Positions 7,010 through 16,528 are shown, counted from the first letter of the stretch. The stretch: DNA of 64,000 nt from Gemmatimonadaceae bacterium (GCA_035533755.1 DATLTC010000060.1:62001-126000), one strand, 5' to 3'. Numbers and translations are program-made. Notes: generated by a model from the sequence alone, not told the origin.

Positions 7010-9121
7010 ATGCCGCCGTCTTCCCACCCGCGCCCCACCACCGAAATCGTGCAATCCGGTGTGGTGCGGGCCGCCTGTCCACACGACTGCCCTGATACGT
7101 GCGCGATGCTGGTCACGGTCGAGAACGGACGCGCGACGCGCGTCGTGGGCGACCCCGCGCATCCGTTCACGAACGGCTTCCTCTGCGCCAAGGTGAATCG
7201 CTACATCGAGCGCACGTATCACCGCGATCGCCTGCTGCAGCCGCTGCGGCGGGTGGGCCCCAAGGGGCGGGGACAGTTCGAACCGGTGTCGTGGGACGAC
7301 GCGTTGCGCGACATCGCGGCGCGCCTGACCGCCGTGGCGCAGTCGAGCGACGGGCCGCAGGCGATCCTGCCCTACTCATACGCGGGGACGATGGGCCTGG
7401 TGCAGGGCGCGTCGATGGACCGCCGCTTCTTCCACCATCTCGGCGCGTCGAAGCTCGACCGCACGATCTGCTCCATGGCCGGCACGATGGGCATGCGGAT
7501 GACGGTGGGCGCCAACGTCGGGGCCGACGCCGAGGGCCTCCCGGACAGCGATCTCGTGCTGCTGTGGGGCACCAACACGCTGACGTCGAATCCGCATCTC
7601 TGGCCGTTCGTGCTGCGGGCGCGGGAACGGGGGGCGCGCGTGATCGCGATCGACCCCATCTGCACGCGCACGGCGGCGCAGTGCGACGAATGGATCGGCA
7701 TCCGCCCCGGCGCCGACGCGGCGCTGGCGTTGGGGATGATGCACGTGATGTTCGCGAGCGGGCTCGAGGATCGCGACTACCTGGCGCGCCACGCGCTGGG
7801 CGAGGCGGCGCTGCGCGAGCGCGCCGGGGAGTATCCGCCGGACCGCGTGGCGGCGATCACGGGAATCGACGCCGACGTGGTGGCGCGATTGGGCGAGGAG
7901 TTCGGCCGGGCCCGGGCCGCGTTCATTCGCGTGAACTACGGGTTGCAGCGGCACGCCGGCGGCGGGATGGCGGTGCGCACCATCGCCTGTCTGCCCGCCG
8001 TGGCCGGGCACTGGCGCCGGCCCGGCGGAGGCGTGCAGCTCTCGACGAGCGCCAACTTCCGGTTCAACACGCAGGCGTTGGAGCGTCCCGATCTCTCGCC
8101 GCCGGTGCGCACCATCAACATGATCCGCCTGGGCGAGGCGCTCGCGCAGCCCGACGCGGGGGTGGGCGGGCCGCCGGTGAAGGCGCTGGTGGTGTACAAC
8201 TCCAATCCGGCGGCGGTGGCGCCCGACCGCAACGCCGTGCTCCGGGGGCTGGCGCGCGACGATCTGTTCACGGTGGTGCTGGAGCACTTCCAGACCGACA
8301 CCGCCGACTGGGCCGACTACGTGCTCCCCGCCACGACGCAACTGGAGCACTGGGACGTGCATCTGGCGTACGGCCACCATTACGTGACGCTCAACCGGCC
8401 GTCGATCGCGCCGCTCGGGGCGTGCAAGCCGAACACCGAGATCTTCCGTCTGCTCGCGGCGCGCATGGGCCTGGCGCACGAGGCGTTCGGCGACGACGAT
8501 CTGACGCTCATCCGGCAGGCCCTGGACACGCGGAGCGAGGCGCTGCGCGGCGTGACGTTCCAGGCGTTGCTGGAACGCGGCTGGATGCGGCTCGACGTGC
8601 CGACGCCGTACCTCCCGTTCGCCGACGGCGGGTTCCCCACGCCGAGCGGCAAGTGCGAGCTGTACTCGGCGCGGATGCTGGAGATGGGACTCGATCCGCT
8701 GCCGGCGTACACGCCGCCGTACGAAGGGCCGGAGCTCGCCCCCGAACTGGCGGCGCGATTTCCGCTCGTCCTCATCTCGTCGCCGGCGCACCAATTTCTC
8801 AATTCCACGTTCGTGAACGTGGACGCCCTGCGCCGCGCGGCGCGGGAGCCCGAGTGCGTGCTCCACCCGCGGGACGCCGAGCGCCGCGGCATCGCGCCCG
8901 GCATGCGCGTGGCCATCCACAACGACCGCGGCGCGTTCACGGCGCTGGCCCGCGTGGAGGACACGATCCGCGAGGGCGTGGTGTGGGCGCCGTCGATCTG
9001 GTGGGGCAAGCTGGCGTCCGACGGCGCCAACGCCAATCAGACCACGTCGCAGCGCGAGACGGACATGGGCCATGGACCCGTGTTCTACGACAATCGCGTA
9101 GAGATTTCGCTCGCCGACTGA
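7010..9121 (+). CDS. Molybdopterin-dependent oxidoreductase (formate dehydrogenase/DMSO reductase superfamily)
   Basis: A 703-residue molybdenum or tungsten bis-MGD oxidoreductase. The N-terminal 4Fe-4S ligands are C23, C27, C31 (CPHDCPDTC) and C59 (GFLCAKVNRY). The large molybdopterin domain follows (DSDLVLLWGTNTLTSNPHLW, YNSNPAAVAPDRN), then the C-terminal molydop-binding domain (LISSPAHQFLNSTF onward). Cys154 in DRTICSMAG lies about where the family carries its Ser/Cys/Sec metal ligand, so cysteine ligation is likely; this is inferred without an alignment. No Tat signal is visible, so it is probably cytoplasmic. No ferredoxin or membrane-anchor subunit is adjacent, and the substrate is unknown. 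Confidence 0.88.
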   Translation: MPPSSHPRPTTEIVQSGVVRAACPHDCPDTCAMLVTVENGRATRVVGDPAHPFTNGFLCAKVNRYIERTYHRDRLLQPLRRVGPKGRGQFEPVSWDDALRDIAARLTAVAQSSDGPQAILPYSYAGTMGLVQGASMDRRFFHHLGASKLDRTICSMAGTMGMRMTVGANVGADAEGLPDSDLVLLWGTNTLTSNPHLWPFVLRARERGARVIAIDPICTRTAAQCDEWIGIRPGADAALALGMMHVMFASGLEDRDYLARHALGEAALRERAGEYPPDRVAAITGIDADVVARLGEEFGRARAAFIRVNYGLQRHAGGGMAVRTIACLPAVAGHWRRPGGGVQLSTSANFRFNTQALERPDLSPPVRTINMIRLGEALAQPDAGVGGPPVKALVVYNSNPAAVAPDRNAVLRGLARDDLFTVVLEHFQTDTADWADYVLPATTQLEHWDVHLAYGHHYVTLNRPSIAPLGACKPNTEIFRLLAARMGLAHEAFGDDDLTLIRQALDTRSEALRGVTFQALLERGWMRLDVPTPYLPFADGGFPTPSGKCELYSARMLEMGLDPLPAYTPPYEGPELAPELAARFPLVLISSPAHQFLNSTFVNVDALRRAAREPECVLHPRDAERRGIAPGMRVAIHNDRGAFTALARVEDTIREGVVWAPSIWWGKLASDGANANQTTSQRETDMGHGPVFYDNRVEISLAD

Positions 9122-9182
9122 GCGGCCCCTTGCGCCTCGCGGCATGGCTTAGCTGATTCCGCGTATCACCTCGGAGCAGCCC

Positions 9183-10652
9183 GTGACGCACTTTCCAGAA
9201 ACCCTCGGCGCTCTCAAGCGCTCACCGTTCGGCGTCCCCGAGCGGGCCATGCGTTCCGTGAAGGACGAGATGCGCCAGAACCTGCTGGCGCGCCTGTGCA
9301 CCGACGGGCCGTTGTTCGACGGAGTGCTCGGCTACGAGGACACCGTGATGCCGCAGATCGTGAACGCGATCCTGTCGCGGCACAACTTCATCCTGCTCGG
9401 GCTGCGCGGGCAGGCCAAGTCGCGCATCCTGCGAGCGCTCACGACGCTGCTCGACGACGCGATGCCGATCGTGGCCGGGAGCGAGGTGAACGACAATCCG
9501 TTCGCGCCGATCTCCAAGTTCGGCCGTACGCTGATCACCGAAGCGGGCGACGACACGCCGATCGCCTGGGTGGGACGCGAGCACCGGTACGTGGAGAAGC
9601 TGGCCACGCCCGACGTGACGATCGCCGACCTGATCGGCGATCTCGATCCGATCAAGGCGGCGCGCGGCGGGCACGTGCTGTCGGACGAACTCACCATCCA
9701 CTACGGCATGCTGCCGCGCGCCAACCGCGGCATCTTCGCGCTCAACGAACTGCCCGACCTGGCCGGCAAGGTGCAGGTGGGGTTGTTCAACGTGATGCAG
9801 GAAGGCGACGTGCAGATCAAGGGGTATCCGGTGCGCCTGTCGCTGGACGTGCAGCTGTGCTTCACGGCGAACCCCGAAGACTACACGGCGCGCGGCAAGA
9901 TCATCACGCCGCTCAAGGACCGCATCGGCAGCGAGATCATGACGCACTACCCGGAGACGGTGGAGCTGGGCATGGCGATCACGCAGCAGGAAGCGTGGAC
10001 GGCGCGCGGGCATCGGCCGGTGCGCATTCCCGACTTCATCGCCGAGTTGGTGGAGCGGGTGGCGTTCGCGGCGCGCGTCGACCGGCGCGTGGACAAGCGC
10101 TCGGGCGTGTCGCAGCGGATGCCGATCAGCGTGACCGAGAACGTGGTGTCGAACGCCGAGCGGCGCGCCGTGGCCACGGGCGACGCGGAGATCGTGCCGC
10201 GGGTGTCGGATCTCTACGCGGCGCTCCCCGCGATCACGGGCAAGCTCGAACTGGAGTACGAGGGGGAGCTGGTGGGCGGCGCGACGATCGCCCGCGAGTT
10301 GATTCGCAAGGCGGCCGACGAGACCTTCGAGGAGCGGGCTGGGGGCGTGAACGTGGACGAGATCGTGATGTGGTTCGACGAGGGCGGCGCGCTCCAGGTG
10401 GCCGACGACGCCAAGGCCGACGTGGTCCTGCAGGGGTTCGACGTCGTGCCCGACCTGCTCCGCATCGTGCACAACACGGGTCTGGCGCGGGAGGACGATG
10501 CGCCGCAAGCCGTGGCGGGGTGCGAGCTGGTGCTCGAAGCGCTGGTCGCGCGCCGGCGCATCTCGCGCAGCGACGGCGGCCGGTACACGCGCGCCGTGGC
10601 CGAGCCGCGCCGGCGTCCCAATCAGGATTACTTCGGCGGCGGGCTCGGGTAG
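9183..10652 (+). CDS. MoxR/ChlI-like AAA+ ATPase
   Basis: A 489-residue AAA+ ATPase of the magnesium-chelatase subunit I/MoxR branch. Walker A is GLRGQAKSR (residues 73-81), the Walker B region GIFALNELPDL, and sensor 1 lies in LCFTANPEDYTARGK. Such ATPases usually work with a VWA-domain partner to insert metals or remodel proteins. A matching VWA gene sits about 3.7 kb downstream on the same strand. The GTG start is preceded by GGAG seven bases upstream. No cobalt/magnesium chelatase large subunit is nearby, so a chlorophyll or cobalamin role is not supported. Confidence 0.85.
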   Translation: MTHFPETLGALKRSPFGVPERAMRSVKDEMRQNLLARLCTDGPLFDGVLGYEDTVMPQIVNAILSRHNFILLGLRGQAKSRILRALTTLLDDAMPIVAGSEVNDNPFAPISKFGRTLITEAGDDTPIAWVGREHRYVEKLATPDVTIADLIGDLDPIKAARGGHVLSDELTIHYGMLPRANRGIFALNELPDLAGKVQVGLFNVMQEGDVQIKGYPVRLSLDVQLCFTANPEDYTARGKIITPLKDRIGSEIMTHYPETVELGMAITQQEAWTARGHRPVRIPDFIAELVERVAFAARVDRRVDKRSGVSQRMPISVTENVVSNAERRAVATGDAEIVPRVSDLYAALPAITGKLELEYEGELVGGATIARELIRKAADETFEERAGGVNVDEIVMWFDEGGALQVADDAKADVVLQGFDVVPDLLRIVHNTGLAREDDAPQAVAGCELVLEALVARRRISRSDGGRYTRAVAEPRRRPNQDYFGGGLG

Positions 10653-10662
10653 CGCGCCGGTG

Positions 10663-11187
10663 ATGCACGCCACGGACGCGGCACGCGCGATGGCGCCGGC
10701 CCGGGTGGCCGGGCTCGTCGTGCGCGAAGCCACGGCGGGCGACGTGGATGCGGTGGTCGCGCTGCGCCTGGCACTGCTGCGGGAGTTCGCCGGGCATCCG
10801 GTGTACGGGCGGCTGCATCCCGACGCCGAGGACCGCGCCCCCGCGATGTGCGCGGAACAGATCGCGTCGGCGCACGACGTGTTCCTGCTGGCGGTGCTCG
10901 GCGGCGGCGTGGTGGGCCTGCTGCGGTGCACCGAATCGCACGCCTCGCCGCTGCTGTTGCCCGAGCATTTCGCGTACGTCTCGTCGGCCTACGTGGTGCC
11001 GGCGCTGCGCCGCCGCGGCGTGCTGCGCGCGCTGCTCGACGAGGCGGACCGCTGGTGCGCGGCCCGCGGGCTGGACGAGATGCGGCTGCACAACGTGCCC
11101 GGCGAGACGGCCGGCGCCGCCGCGTGGGCGTCGCTCGGATTCGGGGTGGTGGAGGAAGTGCGGATCCGCCGGCTCCGGCGCGGGTGA
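10663..11187 (+). CDS. GNAT-family N-acetyltransferase
   Basis: A 174-residue GNAT fold. It opens with GLVVREATAGDVDAVVALR, has a central strand HDVFLLAVLGGGVVGLL, and an acetyl-CoA-binding motif A at SSAYVVPALRRRGVLRALL. The C-terminal AAWASLGFGVVEEVRIRR is also typical. The ATG at 10663 follows the AAA+ stop by ten bases (a GTG directly before it is an alternative), so the genes are probably co-transcribed. The substrate is unknown. Confidence 0.85.
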   Translation: MHATDAARAMAPARVAGLVVREATAGDVDAVVALRLALLREFAGHPVYGRLHPDAEDRAPAMCAEQIASAHDVFLLAVLGGGVVGLLRCTESHASPLLLPEHFAYVSSAYVVPALRRRGVLRALLDEADRWCAARGLDEMRLHNVPGETAGAAAWASLGFGVVEEVRIRRLRRG

Positions 11188-11191
11188 CGCG

Positions 11192-11812
11192 ATGGCCATC
11201 GTGACGATCTCGCGCATGTTCGGCTCGGGCGGTTCGCTGGTGGCGGAGCGCGTGGCCGAGTCGCTGGGCTGGGATCTGCTGGACAACCGCGTCGTGGACG
11301 CGGTGGCGGAGCGGTTGGGCGTCTCGCGCGCCGAGGTATCGGCGCACGAGGAGCGCGTGCCGTCGCTGGTCGAGCGCATCGCGGCCGCGCTCACGCTGAG
11401 CGCCCCCGAGATGCTGCCCGTGGCCGACTCGTCGCTCCCGCCGACCGAGGAACGCATCGTCGCCGTGACCCGGGTGGTGATCGAGGAAGCGGTGCAGGCC
11501 GGCCCCGCCGTGCTCGTGGGGCGCGGCGCACAGTGCGTGCTCGCCAACCGGCCCGACGCGCTGCACGTATTCTGTTATGCGCCGCGCCCGGCGCTGGCGG
11601 CGTCCGTGAGCACCGAACGCGGCGTGTCGCAGGACGAAGCCCTGCGGATCGTGGACCAGATGAACCGCCAGCGCGAACGCTACGTGAACCAGCACTGGCA
11701 CCGCGACTGGCGGGCCGTCGAGAACTACGATCTGTGCGTGAACACGGCGACGCTGGGCATCGAGGGCGCGGCGCAGATCGTGCTGGAGTTGGCGCGCGAG
11801 CGGTTCGGGTAG
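11192..11812 (+). CDS. Cytidylate kinase-like family protein
   Basis: A 206-residue protein of the cytidylate-kinase-like family (Cytidylate_kin2 type). It begins MAIVTISRMFGSGGSLVAE, a glycine-rich P-loop variant characteristic of that family, followed by WDLLDNRVVDAVAERLGV and a central VLVGRGAQCVLANRP. Members resemble CMP kinase but their reaction is often unproven. It starts four bases after the GNAT stop and probably forms one unit with it and the AAA+ gene. The convergent gene's stop lies 13 bases downstream. Confidence 0.85.
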   Translation: MAIVTISRMFGSGGSLVAERVAESLGWDLLDNRVVDAVAERLGVSRAEVSAHEERVPSLVERIAAALTLSAPEMLPVADSSLPPTEERIVAVTRVVIEEAVQAGPAVLVGRGAQCVLANRPDALHVFCYAPRPALAASVSTERGVSQDEALRIVDQMNRQRERYVNQHWHRDWRAVENYDLCVNTATLGIEGAAQIVLELARERFG

Positions 11813-11824
11813 ATCGCCCGCGGC

Positions 11825-12925
11825 TCAGAGCTTCCGCTTGAGCCGGGCCAGCCAGCCCTCCACCTCGGCCGGCAGGAGCAGATTGTCGGAGATGCCGGCA
11901 ATCTCCTCGGCCTCCTTCCACGCCGCTTCGAGCATTGCCAGCTCGCCTTCGAGGGCGCGCCGCTCCGCGTCCTCGTGCGCGGTCATCTCGAGCGCCAGGC
12001 GGATGGGTTTGGGGATGTCCTTGAGCATGCGGCCCTTGGCGGCCAGCGTGGCGGAGCCGGCGATGGTGCGATGGGTCTGCGCGGCGAAGAACCGGCGCGG
12101 GTCGGCGTCGTTCTCGATCAGTCGCACGGCGCGCTGCACGTCGTCCTTGCCGGCGCCCCTGACGTTGATCTTGGGCAGGATCTTGCCGGCCACGCGGATG
12201 GCCTCGTCGCCGGTGAACAGGGCGCGCGACTTGCGCGGGGTATCGAACACTACCCGCGGCAGCGGCGGGTCGCCCAGGCGGCGGGGCGCGTCGGGCAGGC
12301 CGATCTTCTTGTACGAGATGGGTACGCTGAGCGCCCAGCCGAGGTCGTTGTCGTCGGGCACGAGATTGACCTTGGCCACCTGGTCGGGCTGGAGCACGAT
12401 CGCCTTGTCCATCCACGGGACGGGCAGCTTTACGCGGCCGAACAGACGGCGGTGCGCCTGCACGAACAGTTGTGGGGTCTGGCCGAGAAACCCCATGCCG
12501 CCGATGGCGTAGAGCCCGAGCGCCGGCCCCACCACGTAGACGCCCGCGATCGCGGTGACGCCGAGGCCGGCGTAGGTGTAGTAGCGCCGACGCCGCCGGC
12601 CGAACTGGTCGCCATAGCGCCAGGCGGCCATCTCCGGGCGCTGCGGTTGGCCGATGCGCACGAGTTCCAGCCCTTCGCTCACGCGGGCCAGCCCGACGTT
12701 GTCGGTGGAGACGCGGAGCTTGGTGTCGCGGAACAGGCGCTCGCACTCCTCGATCGCTTCCCAGCGCTCCTCGAGCGGACTCAGGTTCCACCGCTCGCAC
12801 TTGCGGCACACCGCCCACAACCGGCCCTTCACCGGATCGAACGCCAGGCGGCGGCCGATCGGGAAGTGCTCGATCACCTCGTTGGCGCCGAGGCTGGAGT
12901 TGCAGAACAGGCAGGTGGAATACAT
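11825..12925 (-). CDS. Zinc-ribbon membrane protein of unknown function
   Basis: A 366-residue protein I do not recognise. The N-terminus has two CxxC knuckles (C5/C8 and C40/C43), suggesting a bound zinc. A basic patch FGRRRRRYY is followed by a glycine-rich hydrophobic region around residues 115-150 that could make one or two membrane segments. The C-terminal half is mixed alpha/beta, ending in a charged helix (ALEGELAMLEAAWKEAEEI). It lies 21 bases after the MFS gene on the same strand, so they may be co-transcribed. No enzymatic motif is visible. Confidence 0.7.
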   Translation of the reverse strand: MYSTCLFCNSSLGANEVIEHFPIGRRLAFDPVKGRLWAVCRKCERWNLSPLEERWEAIEECERLFRDTKLRVSTDNVGLARVSEGLELVRIGQPQRPEMAAWRYGDQFGRRRRRYYTYAGLGVTAIAGVYVVGPALGLYAIGGMGFLGQTPQLFVQAHRRLFGRVKLPVPWMDKAIVLQPDQVAKVNLVPDDNDLGWALSVPISYKKIGLPDAPRRLGDPPLPRVVFDTPRKSRALFTGDEAIRVAGKILPKINVRGAGKDDVQRAVRLIENDADPRRFFAAQTHRTIAGSATLAAKGRMLKDIPKPIRLALEMTAHEDAERRALEGELAMLEAAWKEAEEIAGISDNLLLPAEVEGWLARLKRKL

Positions 12926-12946
12926 GGATCGGTGAACGGCGGGCCA

Positions 12947-14206
12947 CTACCCGCGCGCCGCGGCCATGGGGTGAACGTTCACGTCGGCTTCCGGGTCTCG
13001 CAGTTCGGGACTCTTCCGGAACGCCCACATAGTATACGCGAGGATGATCGCGGCGGTGCCGGCGATGGCCCATTGGTCGCCGAAGTGTTCGGCGACGGTC
13101 CCGCCGATGAGGGAGCCCACCGCTTGCGACAGGCCGACCGCCACGAACGAGTAGGCGGCCATGAGGCGGCCGCGCATCTCGTCGGGCACGATGGTCTGCA
13201 GGATGGAGTTGGCGAGCGCCCCGCTCACGATCATTGCGAAGCCCACGACGAGCAGCGACGAATAGGCGAGGATGGCGTTGGGGACGAGCCCGAAGACGAT
13301 CAGGAGGAGCGCGAAGGCGCGCGTGGACTGCTCCCAGAGCCGGCCGCGGGGCCGCTGGCCGCCGACGGCGGCCAGCCAGAGCGCGCCGCCCAGCCCACCC
13401 ACCCCCACGCACGCGAGCAGCAGGCCGTAGCCGCCGGCGCCCATGTGCAGGCGGTCGCGCGCCACGACCGGCATCAGGGTCAGGAACGGGATGCCGAGCA
13501 CCGAGTACACGAGCACCACCTTCATCATCGCGGCCACGACCTTGGTGTCGCGCACGTAGCGCACGCCGTCGAGGGCGCTGGCCCACGACGAACGGGCGAT
13601 CGCCGTCGGCTGCCATTCGGGAACGCGCATCATGTAGAGCCCGATGAGGACGGCCACGTAGCTCAGCGCGTTGAGGCCGAAGCACCACGACATGCCGAGC
13701 CGGGCGATGGCCACGGCGCCGATGGCCGGCCCGACGATGCGCGCCAGATTGAATCCGCTGGAGTTGAGGGCGATCGCGTCGCCGAGGTCTTCGCGGCCGA
13801 CCAGTTCGACCATGAGCGACTGACGGGCCGGGATCTCCAGCGTATTGATGAGGCCGTTGGCGAACGAGAGCACGACCAGCCACCAGATGGTGGCGTTCCC
13901 CGACCAGGCGATCCACCAGAGGACGGCCGCCTGCACGAGCAGGAGGGCCTGGCCCAGTTTCACGAGGCGCAGCCTGTCGCCCCGGTCGACGAGGACCCCG
14001 GCGAAGAACGAGAACCCGACCACGGGCCACGAGATGGCGGAGGCGACGAGGCCGACGAGGAACGGGCTATTGGTGAGTTGGAGGGCGAGCCAGCCCATCG
14101 CCATCGTCTGCATCCACGTGCCGATCAGCGACAGCGTCTGCCCGAACCAGAACAGCCGGAAGTTGCGGTGTCTGACGAGGGTGCGGAATGGATTCGCCGT
14201 CGGCAT
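12947..14206 (-). CDS. MFS transporter (EntS/MFS_3-like)
   Basis: A 419-residue major facilitator of the EntS-like exporter group with about 12 membrane segments. The opening FRTLVRHRNFRLFWFGQTLS followed by GTWMQTMAMGWLALQLTNSP is a hallmark of this subfamily. The cytoplasmic loop after helix 2 reads FAGVLVDRGDRLRLV, a variant of the MFS A motif. The ATG at 14206 was chosen because the conserved start begins there; an ATG 23 codons upstream adds unlike sequence. The substrate is unknown; relatives export siderophores or drugs. Confidence 0.87.
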   Translation of the reverse strand: MPTANPFRTLVRHRNFRLFWFGQTLSLIGTWMQTMAMGWLALQLTNSPFLVGLVASAISWPVVGFSFFAGVLVDRGDRLRLVKLGQALLLVQAAVLWWIAWSGNATIWWLVVLSFANGLINTLEIPARQSLMVELVGREDLGDAIALNSSGFNLARIVGPAIGAVAIARLGMSWCFGLNALSYVAVLIGLYMMRVPEWQPTAIARSSWASALDGVRYVRDTKVVAAMMKVVLVYSVLGIPFLTLMPVVARDRLHMGAGGYGLLLACVGVGGLGGALWLAAVGGQRPRGRLWEQSTRAFALLLIVFGLVPNAILAYSSLLVVGFAMIVSGALANSILQTIVPDEMRGRLMAAYSFVAVGLSQAVGSLIGGTVAEHFGDQWAIAGTAAIILAYTMWAFRKSPELRDPEADVNVHPMAAARG

Positions 14207-14318
14207 CCGAACAATATACCAGAGATTCTGCGCCGGCCCGTCGCGCCCGAGCGCGATCCCGGGCGCGATTGGCACACACCGCCGGCCCGGGGTATTCTTC
14301 GGAACGGAGGGGGGCCGG

Positions 14319-15599
14319 ATGCGCTTTCACACGTACACCAAGTTCAGCCCGCAGGCCGCCGACCAGGTGGACCTGCAGTCGCTGCTGGACAAGCTCGCGG
14401 ACTTCCTGCTGCAATCCGGCTTTGCCGGGGGCAACCTGCCCGCGCAGGGCGACTTCGATTTCAACGACGCGCACGACCGCTCGCTGGACGCGCTGCGCCA
14501 GGCCATCATCGACGCGCTCATCGAGAGCGGCCAGTTCACGCCCGAGATGCTCGAAGCGCTGCGCGGCGAGGGCGACGACGAGGGGCAGGCCAAGCTCGCC
14601 AAGCTCCTCGACGACCTCGTGCAGCGCCTGATCGACGAGGGCTTCCTCAACCTCGAGGCCCCGCCGCAGATGCCGGGCGGCCATCAGCCCATGGAAGGAC
14701 CGGGCAGCCTCGCGCGGGCCGCGGCGCGCGACGTCCAGTTCAACCTCACCGAGAAGGGCGTCGACTTCCTGGGCTACAAGACGCTGCGCAACCTGCTCGG
14801 TTCGCTCGGCAAGTCCAGCGCCGGCAGCCACGAGACGCCGCACCTGGCCACGGGCATCGAAGCCGACGGGTGGAGCAAGCCGTACGAATTCGGCGACGTG
14901 CTGAACCTCGACGTCAACGAGACGCTGAAGAACGCGCTCGTGCGCAACGGCACCCTCGACGTCCCGATCGATCTCGACTACGGCGACCTGATGGTGCGCC
15001 AGGCCGAGTACCGCTCGTCGTGCGCCACCGTGCTGATGCTCGACTGCTCGCACTCGATGATCCTGTACGGCGAGGACCGGTTCACGCCGGCCAAGAAGGT
15101 GGCGCTGGCGCTCACGCATCTCATCCGCACGCAATTTCCCGGCGACACGCTCAAGGTCGTGCTCTTCCACGACTCCGCCGAGGAGATCCCGCTCGGCGCC
15201 CTCGCCTCGGCGCAGGTGGGCCCGTATCACACGAACACCGCCGAGGGGCTCAAGCTGGCGCGCCGGCTGCTCATGGCGCAGAAGAAGGACATGCGCCAGA
15301 TCATCATGATCACCGACGGCAAGCCGAGCGCGCTCACGATGCCCAACGGGCAGATCTACAAGAACGCGTTCGGGCTCGACCTCACGGTGATCGCCGAGAC
15401 GCTCAAGGAAGTGGCGCGCTGCCGGCAGAGCGGGATCATGATCAACACGTTCATGCTGGCGCGCGATCGCGCGCTGGTGGAGTTCGTGAAGCGCGTGTCG
15501 GAGATCAGCCGCGGCAAGGCCTACTTCACGACGACGATGACGTTGGGGCAGTTCATCCTCATGGACTTCCTCAAGCGGAAGACCCGGAAAGTGTCCTAG
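14319..15599 (+). CDS. VWA-domain protein, probable partner of the AAA+ ATPase
   Basis: A 426-residue protein with a C-terminal von Willebrand A domain. The MIDAS motif DxSxS is D242-C-S244-H-S246, with the downstream [11 protein letters not shown]. The N-terminal 220 residues are acidic and helical and hold no motif I recognise. A strong GGAGGGGG site precedes the ATG. VWA proteins of this kind pair with MoxR/ChlI ATPases, and one is encoded at 9183-10652 on the same strand. The pairing is inference because two opposed genes intervene. The mutY start follows the stop by one base. Confidence 0.85.
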   Translation: MRFHTYTKFSPQAADQVDLQSLLDKLADFLLQSGFAGGNLPAQGDFDFNDAHDRSLDALRQAIIDALIESGQFTPEMLEALRGEGDDEGQAKLAKLLDDLVQRLIDEGFLNLEAPPQMPGGHQPMEGPGSLARAAARDVQFNLTEKGVDFLGYKTLRNLLGSLGKSSAGSHETPHLATGIEADGWSKPYEFGDVLNLDVNETLKNALVRNGTLDVPIDLDYGDLMVRQAEYRSSCATVLMLDCSHSMILYGEDRFTPAKKVALALTHLIRTQFPGDTLKVVLFHDSAEEIPLGALASAQVGPYHTNTAEGLKLARRLLMAQKKDMRQIIMITDGKPSALTMPNGQIYKNAFGLDLTVIAETLKEVARCRQSGIMINTFMLARDRALVEFVKRVSEISRGKAYFTTTMTLGQFILMDFLKRKTRKVS

Positions 15600-15600
15600 G

Positions 15601-16362
15601 GTGACGCGCCGGCCGCGTCCCGCCGGACCATCCCAGGCCACCGCTCCGCGCCCCGCCCGCCCGAGGGGCCGCGCCGCGCCGGCGCCGCGCGTGGATGCGG
15701 CGACGGCGGCGGAGTTCTCGCGCCGGCTCCGGGCCTGGTTCCGCCGCCACCACCGCGACCTCCCGTGGCGCCGCACCCGCGATCCATATCACGTGCTGGT
15801 GTCGGAGCTGATGCTGCAGCAGACGCAGGTGTCGCGCGTGCTCGAGTTCTACCCGCGGTTCCTGTCCCGCTTCCCCACCGTGCACCATCTGGCCAACGCC
15901 ACCCCCAAACGGGTGCGCGAGGCCTGGGACGGACTGGGCTACTACGCGCGGGCGCGGAATCTGCACGCACTGGCCAAGCACATCTCCAAGGACGGCACCG
16001 ACGGCGTGTTGCCCGAGCACCCGCACGAGCTGCGCGCGCTGCCCGGCGTGGGCGCGTACACGGCCGGCGCCGTGGCGAGTTTTGCCTACGAGCGGCGCGC
16101 CGCCGCGGTGGACACCAACGTGGCCCGCGTGCTCACGCGCGCCTTCGCGCCCACGCTCGATCCCAAACGTGGGCGCGATCTCACCAGGTTGTGGGCGATC
16201 GCCGAACGCGTGCTGCCGAGGACGGGCAAAGCCACCTGGGTGCACAACCAGGCGCTGATGGAACTCGGCGCCCTGGTGTGCACGGCGCGCGTGATGCGCT
16301 GCGGCGAGTGTCCGGTGCGGACCCTCTGCCGGACCGGCGCGCGGCGGCTCGAGACGCCCTGA
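15601..16362 (+). CDS. mutY: A/G-specific adenine glycosylase MutY, short form
   Basis: Base-excision glycosylase removing adenine mispaired with 8-oxoguanine. Motifs are LPWRRTRDPYHVLVSELM then LQQTQV with the catalytic Glu, the helix-hairpin-helix LPGVGAYTAGAV, the catalytic Asp in VDTNVARV, and 4Fe-4S ligands C227, C234, C237 and C243 spaced C-x6-C-x2-C-x5-C. At 253 residues it stops ten residues after the last cysteine, so the C-terminal NUDIX-like domain that reads 8-oxoguanine in E. coli MutY is absent. The N-terminal 30 residues are Pro/Arg/Ala-rich. The GTG start lies just after the VWA stop, so co-transcription is likely. Confidence 0.9.
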   Translation: MTRRPRPAGPSQATAPRPARPRGRAAPAPRVDAATAAEFSRRLRAWFRRHHRDLPWRRTRDPYHVLVSELMLQQTQVSRVLEFYPRFLSRFPTVHHLANATPKRVREAWDGLGYYARARNLHALAKHISKDGTDGVLPEHPHELRALPGVGAYTAGAVASFAYERRAAAVDTNVARVLTRAFAPTLDPKRGRDLTRLWAIAERVLPRTGKATWVHNQALMELGALVCTARVMRCGECPVRTLCRTGARRLETP

Positions 16363-16528
16363 GCCAGGCCGCGCCGGGACGGGAACGGCGGCAGCGCGGA
16401 CGGGGCCGGCCCCCGAACGGGCCCGGGAGCGCCGAACACCTTATCTTTCGGATGCCGCACGACGCGGATTCCGAGCCTCCATCCCCATCGTCTACCCTGG
16501 CCGGTACGACTCACCCGGGTGCATCCAT

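Noticed and set aside
11975-15604. 1209-codon forward frame across two reverse genes and the VWA gene
   Set aside because: It runs antisense to the zinc-ribbon and MFS genes and out of frame through VWA; composition is a shadow.
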